DNA of 32,533 nt from SIG78 sp045587205 (lineage in GTDB: Bacteria; Verrucomicrobiota; Lentisphaeria; Victivallales; Victivallaceae). Under the pieces are notes generated by a model that worked only from the letters and a program-made list of their open reading frames with translations, had not been told where the DNA came from and ran no database searches. Below, one piece after another: positions 7,650-15,374 of this stretch. Both the position numbers and the translations under genes were made by a program. The stretch covers positions 1 through 32,533 of the forward strand of contig JAZNBV010000010.1 in NCBI GenBank assembly GCA_045587205.1. Reading direction: 5' to 3'. The first letter of the stretch is position 1, and every line of letters starts with the position of its first letter.

Positions 7650-9934
7650 ATAAAAAAGTCCCAGGTATGATCTGCAGGATTTACGGCGTGGTGCAGGGGG
7701 TGGGATTCCGCCCGTTTGTCAGCCGTATAGCCAAAAAGTATCATATTTCAGGCAGTGTTATCAACAAAGGCTCGTTTGTGGAAGTCGTTGCGCAGGGCAG
7801 TGATAACAACCTTGACGCGTTTTTCCGGGCTTTGAGCGATGAAGCTCCGGAACGCGCCGATATAGTGAATATTGAACGGCTCACGGCAATGGTTGAACAA
7901 ACGGAAAGTTTTGAAATTGCCGAAAGCAAACGCGACAGTGGTGCTATATTCATTCCGCCGGATATAGCCATTTGCCGTGATTGCCGTAAAGAACTGTACG
8001 ATAAAAATAACCGCCGCTATCTGCACAGTTTTATAAATTGTACCGCCTGCGGTCCGCGGCTGACTATTCTTGAATCACTGCCTTATGACCGGGAACGCAC
8101 CAGTATGAAAAAGTTCCCGATGTGCCCGGAGTGCGCCAGAGAGTATTACTCCATAGAAAGCCGCCGCTATGATGCCCAGCCGGTCTGCTGCAACGATTGC
8201 GGTCCGGATGTCTATCTGCTGGAGAGCGATTTGAAAAACGGCGGGGCAATAACCCGTACCCGTCAGATGCTTATGGATGGCGCAGTGGTAGCAATCAAAG
8301 GTATCGGCGGATTCCATCTGGCGTGCAATGCCCGTAACAGCGATGCCGTGGAGCGTTTGCGCCAACTCAAGAACCGCCCCCGCAAACCGTTTGCAGTAAT
8401 GATGAAAGATCTGGCAACTGTAAAAAAAGAGTGCGTGGTAACTGCCGCTGCAGAAAAATGGCTCGACGGCTGCGAAAAACCTATATTGCTGCTGGATAAA
8501 AAAGCGGATTCAACATTACCGGAAAATCTTGCCCCCGGCAATCCCACGCTGGGGGTGATGCTGCCTTATGCTCCATTGCAGATGCTTTTGTTTGATTACC
8601 CTGACGATGTGGAAAATCCTGATGCGCTGGTGATGACCAGCGGCAATGTCAGCGGCGCACCCATCTGCCGGAGCGAAGAAGAGGCAAGGCAGGAAATAGG
8701 TGTATATTGCGATGCAATACTTTCGCACGACCGCGATATACGGTTACGCGCCGATGACTCGGTGATGACCCTTTATAATGACCAGGTATATATGATCCGC
8801 CGTTCGCGCGGTTTTGCCCCGTTACCGCTGGATCTGGAACTGGATAACCGTAAAAATGTTCTGGCGATCGGCGCGGAATTGAAAAATGCCTTCTGCATAG
8901 TAAAAAAAGGTCTGGCATACTGTGCTCCGCATATTGGTGATATGGAAGATCTGCGCTCGGTGGATGCTTTGAATGAATCGGTAAAAACTTTCAGTAATAT
9001 GCTGGAATTTTCTGCTGATAAGGTGGTTTGCGATCTGCACCCGGGCTATCACACCACTGCGATAGCTGAATCACTGGGCCTGGAGGTTTGCAAAGTTCAG
9101 CATCATTGGGCGCATATTTTAAGCTGTATGGCGGAAAACCGTGTGTATGAACCGGTCATCGGGGTGGCGCTGGATGGTACCGGATATGGTACTGATGGAA
9201 AAATCTGGGGCGGGGAAGTGTTGATTGCCGGAGTGGATAAGTTTGAGCGTTTCAGCCATATAAAATATTTTCCGCTGCCCGGGGGCGATGCCGCTTCGCG
9301 CGAGGGGTGGCGCATTGCTGCGGGATTGTGTAATATGCTCGAAGGGGAAAATGCCGCTGATACAGTACAAAAGTTGAATATATGTACTCTTCAGGAGTAT
9401 AAATTTATTTCGGCAATGATCCGGAGCCGGATCAATACTGTTGAATCCAGCAGTGCCGGCAGATTTTTTGATGCGGTAAGTGCGCTGCTGGGTATAGCTG
9501 ATAAAAGCACCTTTGAAGGCGATGCGGCAATGAGCCTTGAGTTTGCCGCAGTTGAATTCCTGCGCAGTGCGGCTGCTTTGCCGGAAATACCGGAAATATG
9601 CCGGCTTGATGACGATGGAATTATGCCGGCAGATGAATTATTCAGGTTGCTGTTGAACCGCCGTCTGCGGGGAGAAAATATTATGGAAAGTGCGTATATC
9701 TTTCACCGCGTTCTGGCGGATATGATTATAAAAGCCTGCGAAAAAGCACGGGAAAAGAGTTCTTTGAATATCTGTGCGCTTTCCGGCGGGACTTTCCAGA
9801 ATAAACTTTTGCTTGATTTGTGTGTAAAAGGTCTGCAGGCACGCGGATTCAAAGTGCTTCTGCACCGTCTGATACCAGCCAATGATGGCGGTATATCTCT
9901 GGGGCAGGCGTTGTATGGGATTTTCAATCAATAA
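7646..9934 (+). CDS. hypF: HypF, carbamoyltransferase for cyanide ligand synthesis
   Basis: HypF uses carbamoyl phosphate and ATP to carbamoylate the C-terminal Cys of HypE, the first step to the CN ligands of [NiFe]-hydrogenase iron. This 762-residue protein has the full domain set. The acylphosphatase domain carries VQGVGFRPF (about 16-24). Two zinc fingers have CxxC-x18-CxxC spacing (C110/C113/C132/C135 and C160/C163/C182/C185). The YrdC domain carries KNRPRKPFA (about 242-250) and TSGNVSG (331-337). The Kae1-like domain carries VQHHWAH (484-490) and ALDGTGYGTDG. ATG 7646 overlaps K2 by 4 nt. The length and motifs are those of an intact enzyme. The coupling to nitrogenase-like genes instead of hydrogenase genes is unusual. 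Confidence 0.96.
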   Translation: MNKKVPGMICRIYGVVQGVGFRPFVSRIAKKYHISGSVINKGSFVEVVAQGSDNNLDAFFRALSDEAPERADIVNIERLTAMVEQTESFEIAESKRDSGAIFIPPDIAICRDCRKELYDKNNRRYLHSFINCTACGPRLTILESLPYDRERTSMKKFPMCPECAREYYSIESRRYDAQPVCCNDCGPDVYLLESDLKNGGAITRTRQMLMDGAVVAIKGIGGFHLACNARNSDAVERLRQLKNRPRKPFAVMMKDLATVKKECVVTAAAEKWLDGCEKPILLLDKKADSTLPENLAPGNPTLGVMLPYAPLQMLLFDYPDDVENPDALVMTSGNVSGAPICRSEEEARQEIGVYCDAILSHDRDIRLRADDSVMTLYNDQVYMIRRSRGFAPLPLDLELDNRKNVLAIGAELKNAFCIVKKGLAYCAPHIGDMEDLRSVDALNESVKTFSNMLEFSADKVVCDLHPGYHTTAIAESLGLEVCKVQHHWAHILSCMAENRVYEPVIGVALDGTGYGTDGKIWGGEVLIAGVDKFERFSHIKYFPLPGGDAASREGWRIAAGLCNMLEGENAADTVQKLNICTLQEYKFISAMIRSRINTVESSSAGRFFDAVSALLGIADKSTFEGDAAMSLEFAAVEFLRSAAALPEIPEICRLDDDGIMPADELFRLLLNRRLRGENIMESAYIFHRVLADMIIKACEKAREKSSLNICALSGGTFQNKLLLDLCVKGLQARGFKVLLHRLIPANDGGISLGQALYGIFNQ

Positions 9935-9961
9935 ATTTATAAATAAAGTTGGAGGTAATTT

Positions 9962-10153
9962 ATGTGTGTTGGTCTTTCTGCCAGAGTTATATCGCTGGAC
10001 AAAAATATTGCGTTGGTCGATGCATCCGGGGCGCGGCGGGAAGTTTCCGCCGAATTGCTCGATGATCTTGAACCCGGAGATTATGTTATGGTGCACGCCG
10101 GAGTTGCTATTGCCAGAATCGAACCGGAAGCTGACAGCCGGGAGGATAAATAA
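9962..10153 (+). CDS. hypC: HypC, chaperone/scaffold for Fe(CN)2CO assembly
   Basis: This small protein (63 residues) begins MCVGLSARV. The N-terminal Met-Cys pair is the defining feature of the HypC/HupF family; Cys2 binds iron together with HypD and contacts the hydrogenase large-subunit precursor. The rest, including GDYVMVHAGVAIARI, matches the family beta-barrel. It is somewhat shorter than most HypC proteins (about 70-95) because the C-terminal tail is short. A strong GGAGG at 9951-9955 precedes the ATG. It follows hypF by 27 nt and precedes hypD by 2 nt, an arrangement consistent with HypC and HypD forming a complex. Confidence 0.94.
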   Translation: MCVGLSARVISLDKNIALVDASGARREVSAELLDDLEPGDYVMVHAGVAIARIEPEADSREDK

Positions 10154-10155
10154 GT

Positions 10156-11184
10156 ATGCCGCATATTGATATATTGCGTAATTACAGCGGTCCGAAAATC
10201 CGGGTTATGGAAGTTTGCGGTACGCATACCCACGAGATTTTCCGGCTGGGTATCCGGTCGCTTTTAAGTGAAAATATTGAACTTATTTCCGGTCCCGGCT
10301 GTCCGGTTTGCGTTACACCGCCCGGATACATTGACAGTGCTGTGGAACTTGCGATCAGACACAATGCTGTAATCACCACTTTCGGCGATCTCATCCGCGT
10401 GCCCGGTTCAACACAGAGTCTTGCGGATGCCCGCGGACAGGGCGCGGCACTCAAGGCGGTATATTCGCCGCTGGATGCAGTTGAGTTTGCCATAGCCAAT
10501 CCTGACCGGGAAGTGGTCTTTCTGGCGGTGGGGTTTGAAACCACTACCCCATCTGCCTGTCTGGCTGTAAAACAGGCCCGGGCGGCCGGAATAAAAAACT
10601 TTTCAATACTCTGTGCCAATAAAACAATGCCCGAAGCCTACAAGGCTTTGAAGGGCAGTGCCGATGCTTTTCTCTACCCCGGACACGTTCACGCCATTAT
10701 CGGTACCGGACTCTGTGAAGAGCTTACCGGGGTCGGCGTTTCCGGCGTGGTGGCGGGTTTTACTGCCGGGGATGTGGTACGGGCTTTGTCAATGATCGTA
10801 AAGGGTGTGGAAACCGGCAAGCCATTCTTTGCCAACGCATACGAACGCATTGTCAGAGCGGAAGGCAATATTGCTGCACAGAAACTTATCGGAAAGATGA
10901 TGGAACCCTGCGACTGCACCTGGCGCGGCTTGGGTGTTATCCCCGGTTCCGGATTGAAACTCCGTGCGGAATGGAGCGAATTTGATGCGGTCAATAAATT
11001 TTCGCTTACCCCCGATGACGGCAGGGTAAATCCCGGCTGTCGCTGCGGAGAGGTTTTGCGCGGAATTTGCAAGCCCTGCGATTGTCCGTTGTTCGGCAAA
11101 GTTTGCGATCCGCTGCATCCGGTAGGGGCGTGTATGGTTTCCGGCGAGGGCGCCTGTTCGGCATTTTATCAGTATGGCAGATAA
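10156..11184 (+). CDS. hypD: HypD, Fe-S protein of Fe(CN)2CO assembly
   Basis: HypD, with HypC, holds the iron atom on which the two CN ligands and one CO are assembled, and carries a [4Fe-4S] cluster. This 342-residue protein has the family motifs in order: CGTHTHEIF (C21), GPGCPVCVTP (C49, C52), GFETTTPSA, YPGHVHAIIG, and a C-terminal cysteine-rich part (CRCGEVLRGICKPCDCPLF) followed by DPLHPVGACMVSGEGACSA. All key cysteines appear present, so it should be functional. ATG 10156 lies 2 nt after hypC. The stop falls before my chosen hypE start, or overlaps an earlier possible start at 11174. Confidence 0.96.
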   Translation: MPHIDILRNYSGPKIRVMEVCGTHTHEIFRLGIRSLLSENIELISGPGCPVCVTPPGYIDSAVELAIRHNAVITTFGDLIRVPGSTQSLADARGQGAALKAVYSPLDAVEFAIANPDREVVFLAVGFETTTPSACLAVKQARAAGIKNFSILCANKTMPEAYKALKGSADAFLYPGHVHAIIGTGLCEELTGVGVSGVVAGFTAGDVVRALSMIVKGVETGKPFFANAYERIVRAEGNIAAQKLIGKMMEPCDCTWRGLGVIPGSGLKLRAEWSEFDAVNKFSLTPDDGRVNPGCRCGEVLRGICKPCDCPLFGKVCDPLHPVGACMVSGEGACSAFYQYGR

Positions 11185-11203
11185 CAAAAAGGTTTATCAT
11201 ATT

Positions 11204-12205
11204 ATGGAAAAATTTATTACACTTGCACACGGTGCCGGCGGCAGACAGACTGCTGATCTGATCGGCAGCATATTCAAAAAATACTTTGCCAACGAAGATT
11301 TCACCGCCGACGATGCGGCAGTGCTTAAAATTTCTGCGGATCGTATAGCAATGTCCACTGATGGTTTTGTGGTTTCGCCGTGGAAATTTGCCGGCGGCAA
11401 CATCGGTAAATTGAGCATCTGCGGTACGGTCAACGATCTGGCTTGTATGGGGGCGGTGCCGCGCTATCTAACCAGTGCTTTTGTCATTGAGGAAGGTTTC
11501 CCGGTGGCAGATCTGGAGGAAATCGCCGCAGCAATGGCAAAAACTGCCGCCGAAGCCAATGTTAAAATCGTTGCCGGCGATACAAAAGTGGTCGGCAAAG
11601 GTCAGGTTGATAAGGTTTTTATCACCACTACCGGAGTGGGGGAAATTATGCCGGGGGTGCGTACTTCCGGAGCTTTAGCGCAAGTCGGTGATGCTGTGAT
11701 CGTTACCGGTGATGTGGGCCGCCACGGCTGTACCATATTGCTGGAACGCGACGAGTTCGGTATTGAAGCTGCTGTTGACAGCGATTGCGCGCCGCTGGGC
11801 AAAACCGTTCAGGCGGTGCTGGAAAAAGTTAAAGATGTTCACGTTATACGCGATGCCACCCGCGGTGGAGTCGGTACCGTGCTGTACGAAATCTGTGAGC
11901 AGAGTCAGGTCGGGATCAATCTTCACAGTGAAGCCATTCCGGTGGCTGACGCCGTAAAAGGTGTTTGCGGTATGCTTGGTCTGGAAGTGCTTTATCTTGC
12001 CTGCGAGGGGCGTCTGGTGATCTTTGCACCGCAGAGCGTTGCGGAAAAAGTAGTTGAAGAACTCAAAAAAATGCCGTATTCGCAAAACGCCGCCATCATC
12101 GGTGAAGTAACCGGCAATGTCGGCAAAGTTACCGTGGAACACGCTTTCGGCGGCAGAACAATGCTGCCGCAGCCGACCGGGGAACTGCTGCCTCGAATAT
12201 GCTGA
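11204..12205 (+). CDS. hypE: HypE, carbamoyl dehydratase giving the protein-bound thiocyanate
   Basis: HypE accepts the carbamoyl group from HypF on its C-terminal Cys, dehydrates it with ATP and delivers cyanide to HypCD. It belongs to the PurM/SelD-like fold family. The 333-residue product starts MEKFITLAHGAGG and ends ELLPRIC; the final PRIC with Cys as the last residue is the hallmark acceptor. DDAAVL, STDGFVVSP, AGDTKVV and DATRGGVGTVL are family motifs. I chose ATG 11204 because it places ITLAHGxGG at the usual distance and AAAAAGG lies 11 nt upstream. ATG 11174 in the same frame is possible and would overlap hypD. Confidence 0.95.
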   Translation: MEKFITLAHGAGGRQTADLIGSIFKKYFANEDFTADDAAVLKISADRIAMSTDGFVVSPWKFAGGNIGKLSICGTVNDLACMGAVPRYLTSAFVIEEGFPVADLEEIAAAMAKTAAEANVKIVAGDTKVVGKGQVDKVFITTTGVGEIMPGVRTSGALAQVGDAVIVTGDVGRHGCTILLERDEFGIEAAVDSDCAPLGKTVQAVLEKVKDVHVIRDATRGGVGTVLYEICEQSQVGINLHSEAIPVADAVKGVCGMLGLEVLYLACEGRLVIFAPQSVAEKVVEELKKMPYSQNAAIIGEVTGNVGKVTVEHAFGGRTMLPQPTGELLPRIC

Positions 12206-12224
12206 AAGACGGAATTTCTGGATT

Positions 12225-13160
12225 ATGGCTGAAGAAAAAAAACGCGCCCCGCGCAACCGGACTTTGCAGTTGAGTGCTGAAGAATTCGCAGAATATTCTG
12301 CACAGCTTCTGCACAAAGATGATCTGGCAGCTTTGCCGGACTTCCGCAACCGGATGATCTGTGGCGACAGTGTGGAAATTTGTGCAATTCTGCCGGAGCA
12401 GTCGGTGGATCTGCTGATACTGGATCCGCCTTACAATTTGACTAAAGATTTCAACGGGTTAAAGTTCAACAGCCGTTGCAACAGTGAGTATCTGGCATAT
12501 CTGGAAAGCTGGTTCCCGCAGTTGCTGCGTCTGCTCAAGCCCACGGCAACAGTCTATTTCTGCTGCGACTGGGCTTGTTCGGCGGCGGTTTTTACGCTGC
12601 TTGAAAAATACCTGACCGTGCGCAACCGCATTATCTGGCAGCGGGAAAAGGGCAGGGGTGCAAAAAGCAATTGGAAAAATTGCTGTGAAGATATCTGGTT
12701 TGCCACCGTAAGCGATGAATATACATTCAATATTGATGCAGTAAAACAGAAACGCCGGGTGCTGGCGCCTTACCGCAGCAACGGTCAGCCCAAAGACTGG
12801 GAGGAGTCAGACGGCGGCAAATTCCGCCTGACCTGTCCGTCGAACTTCTGGGATGATATATCCGTACCTTACTGGTCGATGAGCGAAAACACCGATCACC
12901 CCACCCAGAAGCCGGAAAAACTGCTGGCAAAATTGATTCTTGCCAGCAGCAATGCCGGTGATCTGGTGCTGGATCCTTTTTCCGGCAGCGGCAGCACCGC
13001 AGTGACCGCATTCAAACTAAAACGCGATTACTGCGGTATTGAACTTAACAGTGAATACTGCTGCTGGGCGCTGGCACGCTTGAAAAAAGCACAGCGCAAC
13101 CGCCGTATTCAGGGCTACGAAGACGGGGTTTTCTGGGAACGCAACGCGCTGAATAAATAA
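12225..13160 (+). CDS. Site-specific DNA methyltransferase, beta-class N6-adenine type
   Basis: This is a 311-residue SAM-dependent DNA methyltransferase. The catalytic motif IV, DPPY (67-70, in LLILDPPYNLT), comes before motif I, LDPFSGSGST (about 249-258). That order defines the beta class, as in CcrM and M.HinfI. DPPY suggests N6-adenine methylation. SENTDHPTQKPEKLL just before motif I is also typical. No restriction endonuclease or specificity gene is adjacent, so it may be a solitary methylase. ATG 12225 starts 19 nt after the hypE stop with a weak GGA upstream; the frame is open further upstream inside hypE, but that part reads as hypE shadow. It is the last gene of the long train, ending 11 nt before a convergent gene. 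The recognition sequence cannot be deduced. Confidence 0.87.
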   Translation: MAEEKKRAPRNRTLQLSAEEFAEYSAQLLHKDDLAALPDFRNRMICGDSVEICAILPEQSVDLLILDPPYNLTKDFNGLKFNSRCNSEYLAYLESWFPQLLRLLKPTATVYFCCDWACSAAVFTLLEKYLTVRNRIIWQREKGRGAKSNWKNCCEDIWFATVSDEYTFNIDAVKQKRRVLAPYRSNGQPKDWEESDGGKFRLTCPSNFWDDISVPYWSMSENTDHPTQKPEKLLAKLILASSNAGDLVLDPFSGSGSTAVTAFKLKRDYCGIELNSEYCCWALARLKKAQRNRRIQGYEDGVFWERNALNK

Positions 13161-13171
13161 TTTTTATATCT

Positions 13172-13945
13172 TCAGCAATCGGTGATACGCAAAAAGTTAT
13201 CACGGAAAATCAGCTGGCGCTCGGATTCGGAAATGTGTTCAAACATCACCCCGGCTACATACATTGCCGGGTTGAGTACCGAATAGTCAGTGCCGAAAAG
13301 GATCCGTTCCGCACCGATCATTTCGATGCCTTTTTTGAGCATACCCCAGCGGAAAAGTCCGCGTCCGGAGAGGTCAAAGTAAAGGTTGCTGTATTTCTGC
13401 GCGGCTTGATAGCCCGCCATAATGCCGCAGTTGTCCGGGTGGGCAATAACGATCTTGAGGCGCGGAAAATTCACCGCCAGCTGCACAATGTCATCCAGAT
13501 TGGTCGGGTGCAGATTCAGCACCATATTCAAACTCTGCGCGTGTTCCAGAATGGGGAACATACCTTCGCAGGCATAGGCTTTGTAATTCATTACATACGA
13601 GGCAATTTCGCCGATCCAGCGGAAACGCATATCGTAGAATTTCTGGATTTCCCGTATGGATTCTTCCGGAAAGTTCGGGTGGATATTCACTCCGGGGTAA
13701 TAGAGTTCCGGGTATTTGCTGTGTACATCAAGCACATTGCGGTTGCACTCTTCGATAACGGCAAAGTCACTGCCGTCGTTGAAGATATTGAACGCTCCGC
13801 AGCAATAGGTAATACCTGTGCGCTGTTCTTCTGCAAAAAATTCATCGTAGGTTTCCGGAAGCGGAAAAGGAAAATCGCGGTGATGCATCAGATATGGGTG
13901 CATATGGCAATCGATGATACGGTATTTTTCAACATCAGGCAACAT
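13172..13945 (-). CDS. Metal-dependent hydrolase of the amidohydrolase superfamily (amidohydrolase-2 type)
   Basis: This 257-residue TIM-barrel hydrolase has an N-terminal HxH metal motif (IDCHMHPY, H14/H16), NLHP, VIAHPDNCG (H169) and the late metal/catalytic Asp in LFGTDYSVLNP (D220). These match the amidohydrolase-2 (uronate/ACMSD-like) family. There is no signal peptide, so it should be cytoplasmic. The ATG follows CAGGGAGAA in the transcript. It is convergent with the methyltransferase (11 bp apart) and divergent from the HlyD-like gene (about 200 bp). Its substrate is not evident; in this carbohydrate-rich context a lactone or sugar derivative is possible, but this is a guess. Confidence 0.8.
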   Translation of the reverse strand: MLPDVEKYRIIDCHMHPYLMHHRDFPFPLPETYDEFFAEEQRTGITYCCGAFNIFNDGSDFAVIEECNRNVLDVHSKYPELYYPGVNIHPNFPEESIREIQKFYDMRFRWIGEIASYVMNYKAYACEGMFPILEHAQSLNMVLNLHPTNLDDIVQLAVNFPRLKIVIAHPDNCGIMAGYQAAQKYSNLYFDLSGRGLFRWGMLKKGIEMIGAERILFGTDYSVLNPAMYVAGVMFEHISESERQLIFRDNFLRITDC

Positions 13946-14014
13946 AGAATCTATTCTCCCTGTTTCAGTTCCAAAAGTTTTCGTTTTACAATAGCACTTT
14001 TTGAAAATATTGCC

Positions 14015-14049
14015 ACTTTTTTGACAATGAAAAAAGTACCATTTTTACA
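14015..14049 (+). promoter_or_regulatory. Possible promoter with overlapping inverted repeat upstream of the HlyD-like gene
   Basis: TTGACA at 14021-14026 is followed after 17 nt by TTTACA (14044-14049), a plausible -35 with a weak -10. The -35 sits in the inverted repeat ACTTTTTT-N7-AAAAAAGT (14015-14022 / 14030-14037), which could be an operator. The -10 is poor, so this is tentative. Confidence 0.3.
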
Positions 14050-14146
14050 GATTACGCTATTGAAAATTCTGTTGCAGGGTGTATATTGCCTTTTTAGAGA
14101 ATTAACGGCAAATTGCCGTAGTTTTTTATTTTCCGGGGTGTGGTTT

Positions 14147-15199
14147 ATGAAAAAGTATGTTTTTGCCGCAGGCGCGGTTCTGGCAACAGCAGCAGTCGGT
14201 ACAATCGGTTTTCTGTGCGGCAGCAAAACTGCCGAACCGCTTGCTGTGAGTTCGGAAAATGTCTCAAAAGAGTCAAAAAATGTGGTTGTCGGTACCGGTT
14301 TTGTGCGCGGTATCGGTCAGCGTACACTTAAAAATAAATACGCAAGCTATGTGAGCAAAGTAAATTTTTACAGCCAGCAGCGCGTGAAAAAAGGCGATGT
14401 GATCCTGGAATACGATGATTACGATCTGCGCTGTGAAATAACCCGTATCCGGAATGATATAGCCGAACAGACCCAGCTTATCCGTCAGCAGAAACTCTTG
14501 CTGGCTTTGACCAAACTTGACCCGCTGCCCTCGGAATACCGCAATCTGAAACTGAAAAAAGAGATCGCGCAGGAGCGTTTGAACCGCCATTCGCACGAGC
14601 TGGAAGTTTATGAACAGCTTTTCGGCAGCAAGATCGTTTCGGATTTGAGCTTGCGCGAAAAACGCCAGCTGGTGAAAGATTACGAAGGCGATCTGCGTTG
14701 CCTCAACAGCGATATGAATATACTGCAGGCGGGCTTGAGCGATCTGCTGGTGCAGAGCGATGCAGAAAAACTGCAGGCTGCGGAAATCAAACTTGCCAGT
14801 TTGAAAAATGAACTTGCCCTGCTGGAAGAAAAACGCAAATATTACAAGATCATTTCCCCGATCGACGGCTTGTGTATAACCAACTCCGATGCTGTCGGCG
14901 GGTATGATGCGGTAGGTACTTCGGCGGCAATCGTCCATAACGACCGCCAAAAGATCATTTACGGATACTTTGAAGAGCGTGATATAAAGCACATTACCGA
15001 AGGCAAAGAGTGCCGCTTTTACAGCAATCAGTACGGCAGCGGCAGCAACGAATACAAAGTTATGCCCTACGAAGTAAAGCGTACATTCTATTCTTACGGC
15101 GACCGTATGGTAATGATGGCAAAGTTCAAGATACTTTCTGAACCCCAACCGCTGCGTATAGATTCCATCGGTACAATAAAAATCAATATTGACCGCTGA
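14147..15199 (+). CDS. HlyD-like periplasmic adaptor (membrane fusion) protein
   Basis: This 350-residue protein has a short N-terminal hydrophobic segment (residues 4-25, signal anchor or signal peptide, with Cys near its end). Next comes a lipoyl-like half (VKKGDVILEYDDYDL) and a long charged helical hairpin (about 85-240, coiled coil). The second half-motif, YKIISPIDGLCITNSDAVGG, follows, and then a beta-barrel-like C-terminal part. This is the HlyD/RND-adaptor layout, normally linking an inner-membrane ABC, RND or MFS exporter to the outer membrane. ATG 14147 is preceded by CCGGGGTG. The same frame is open far upstream, but that part is the reverse of the amidohydrolase. No exporter partner or outer-membrane factor is adjacent, and a terminator follows directly, so it is a single-gene unit. 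Confidence 0.78.
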   Translation: MKKYVFAAGAVLATAAVGTIGFLCGSKTAEPLAVSSENVSKESKNVVVGTGFVRGIGQRTLKNKYASYVSKVNFYSQQRVKKGDVILEYDDYDLRCEITRIRNDIAEQTQLIRQQKLLLALTKLDPLPSEYRNLKLKKEIAQERLNRHSHELEVYEQLFGSKIVSDLSLREKRQLVKDYEGDLRCLNSDMNILQAGLSDLLVQSDAEKLQAAEIKLASLKNELALLEEKRKYYKIISPIDGLCITNSDAVGGYDAVGTSAAIVHNDRQKIIYGYFEERDIKHITEGKECRFYSNQYGSGSNEYKVMPYEVKRTFYSYGDRMVMMAKFKILSEPQPLRIDSIGTIKINIDR

Positions 15200-15209
15200 T
15201 AACTTTTTG

Positions 15210-15246
15210 ACAGTTCCACTTTCCGGCGGAACTGTTTTTTATTTTT
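15210..15246 (+). terminator. Rho-independent terminator after the HlyD-like gene
   Basis: The stem ACAGTTCC (15210-15217) pairs perfectly with GGAACTGT (15228-15235) around a 10-nt loop, followed by a T-rich tract. It begins 11 nt after the stop codon. Confidence 0.8.
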
Positions 15247-15271
15247 GCGGCAATAAAGAAAACTGAAAAAA

Positions 15272-15335
15272 ATGTTATTGTTCGTAAAATATTGTTATTT
15301 ATCCGATTGGAAAAGTTTATCGCCGGTGCTATTGT
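15272..15335 (+). promoter_or_regulatory. Promoter with two upstream direct repeats, glycosidase operon
   Basis: TTGGAA (15307-15312), a 17-nt spacer and TATTGT (15330-15335) form a plausible sigma70 promoter 40 nt before the glycosidase start. Just upstream, TGTTATT occurs at 15273-15279 and again at 15293-15299, exactly 20 nt apart (two helical turns), ending 7 nt before the -35. This layout suggests paired activator half-sites, as used by AraC-type proteins. Which regulator binds is unknown. Confidence 0.45.
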
Positions 15336-15374
15336 AAACTGCGTGCATCCGGTTAAATGAAAGGAACAAATTTT

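Noticed and set aside
13235..14146. N-terminal 300-residue extension of the HlyD-like protein
   Set aside because: The frame is open only because the opposite strand of the amidohydrolase gene is open in this frame; the composition is shadow-like and ATG 14147 starts a typical signal segment after a ribosome site.
14273..15148. Minus-strand open frame (291 codons) over the HlyD-like gene
   Set aside because: It is the shadow of a coiled-coil coding region; the plus strand has start site, domain pattern and terminator.
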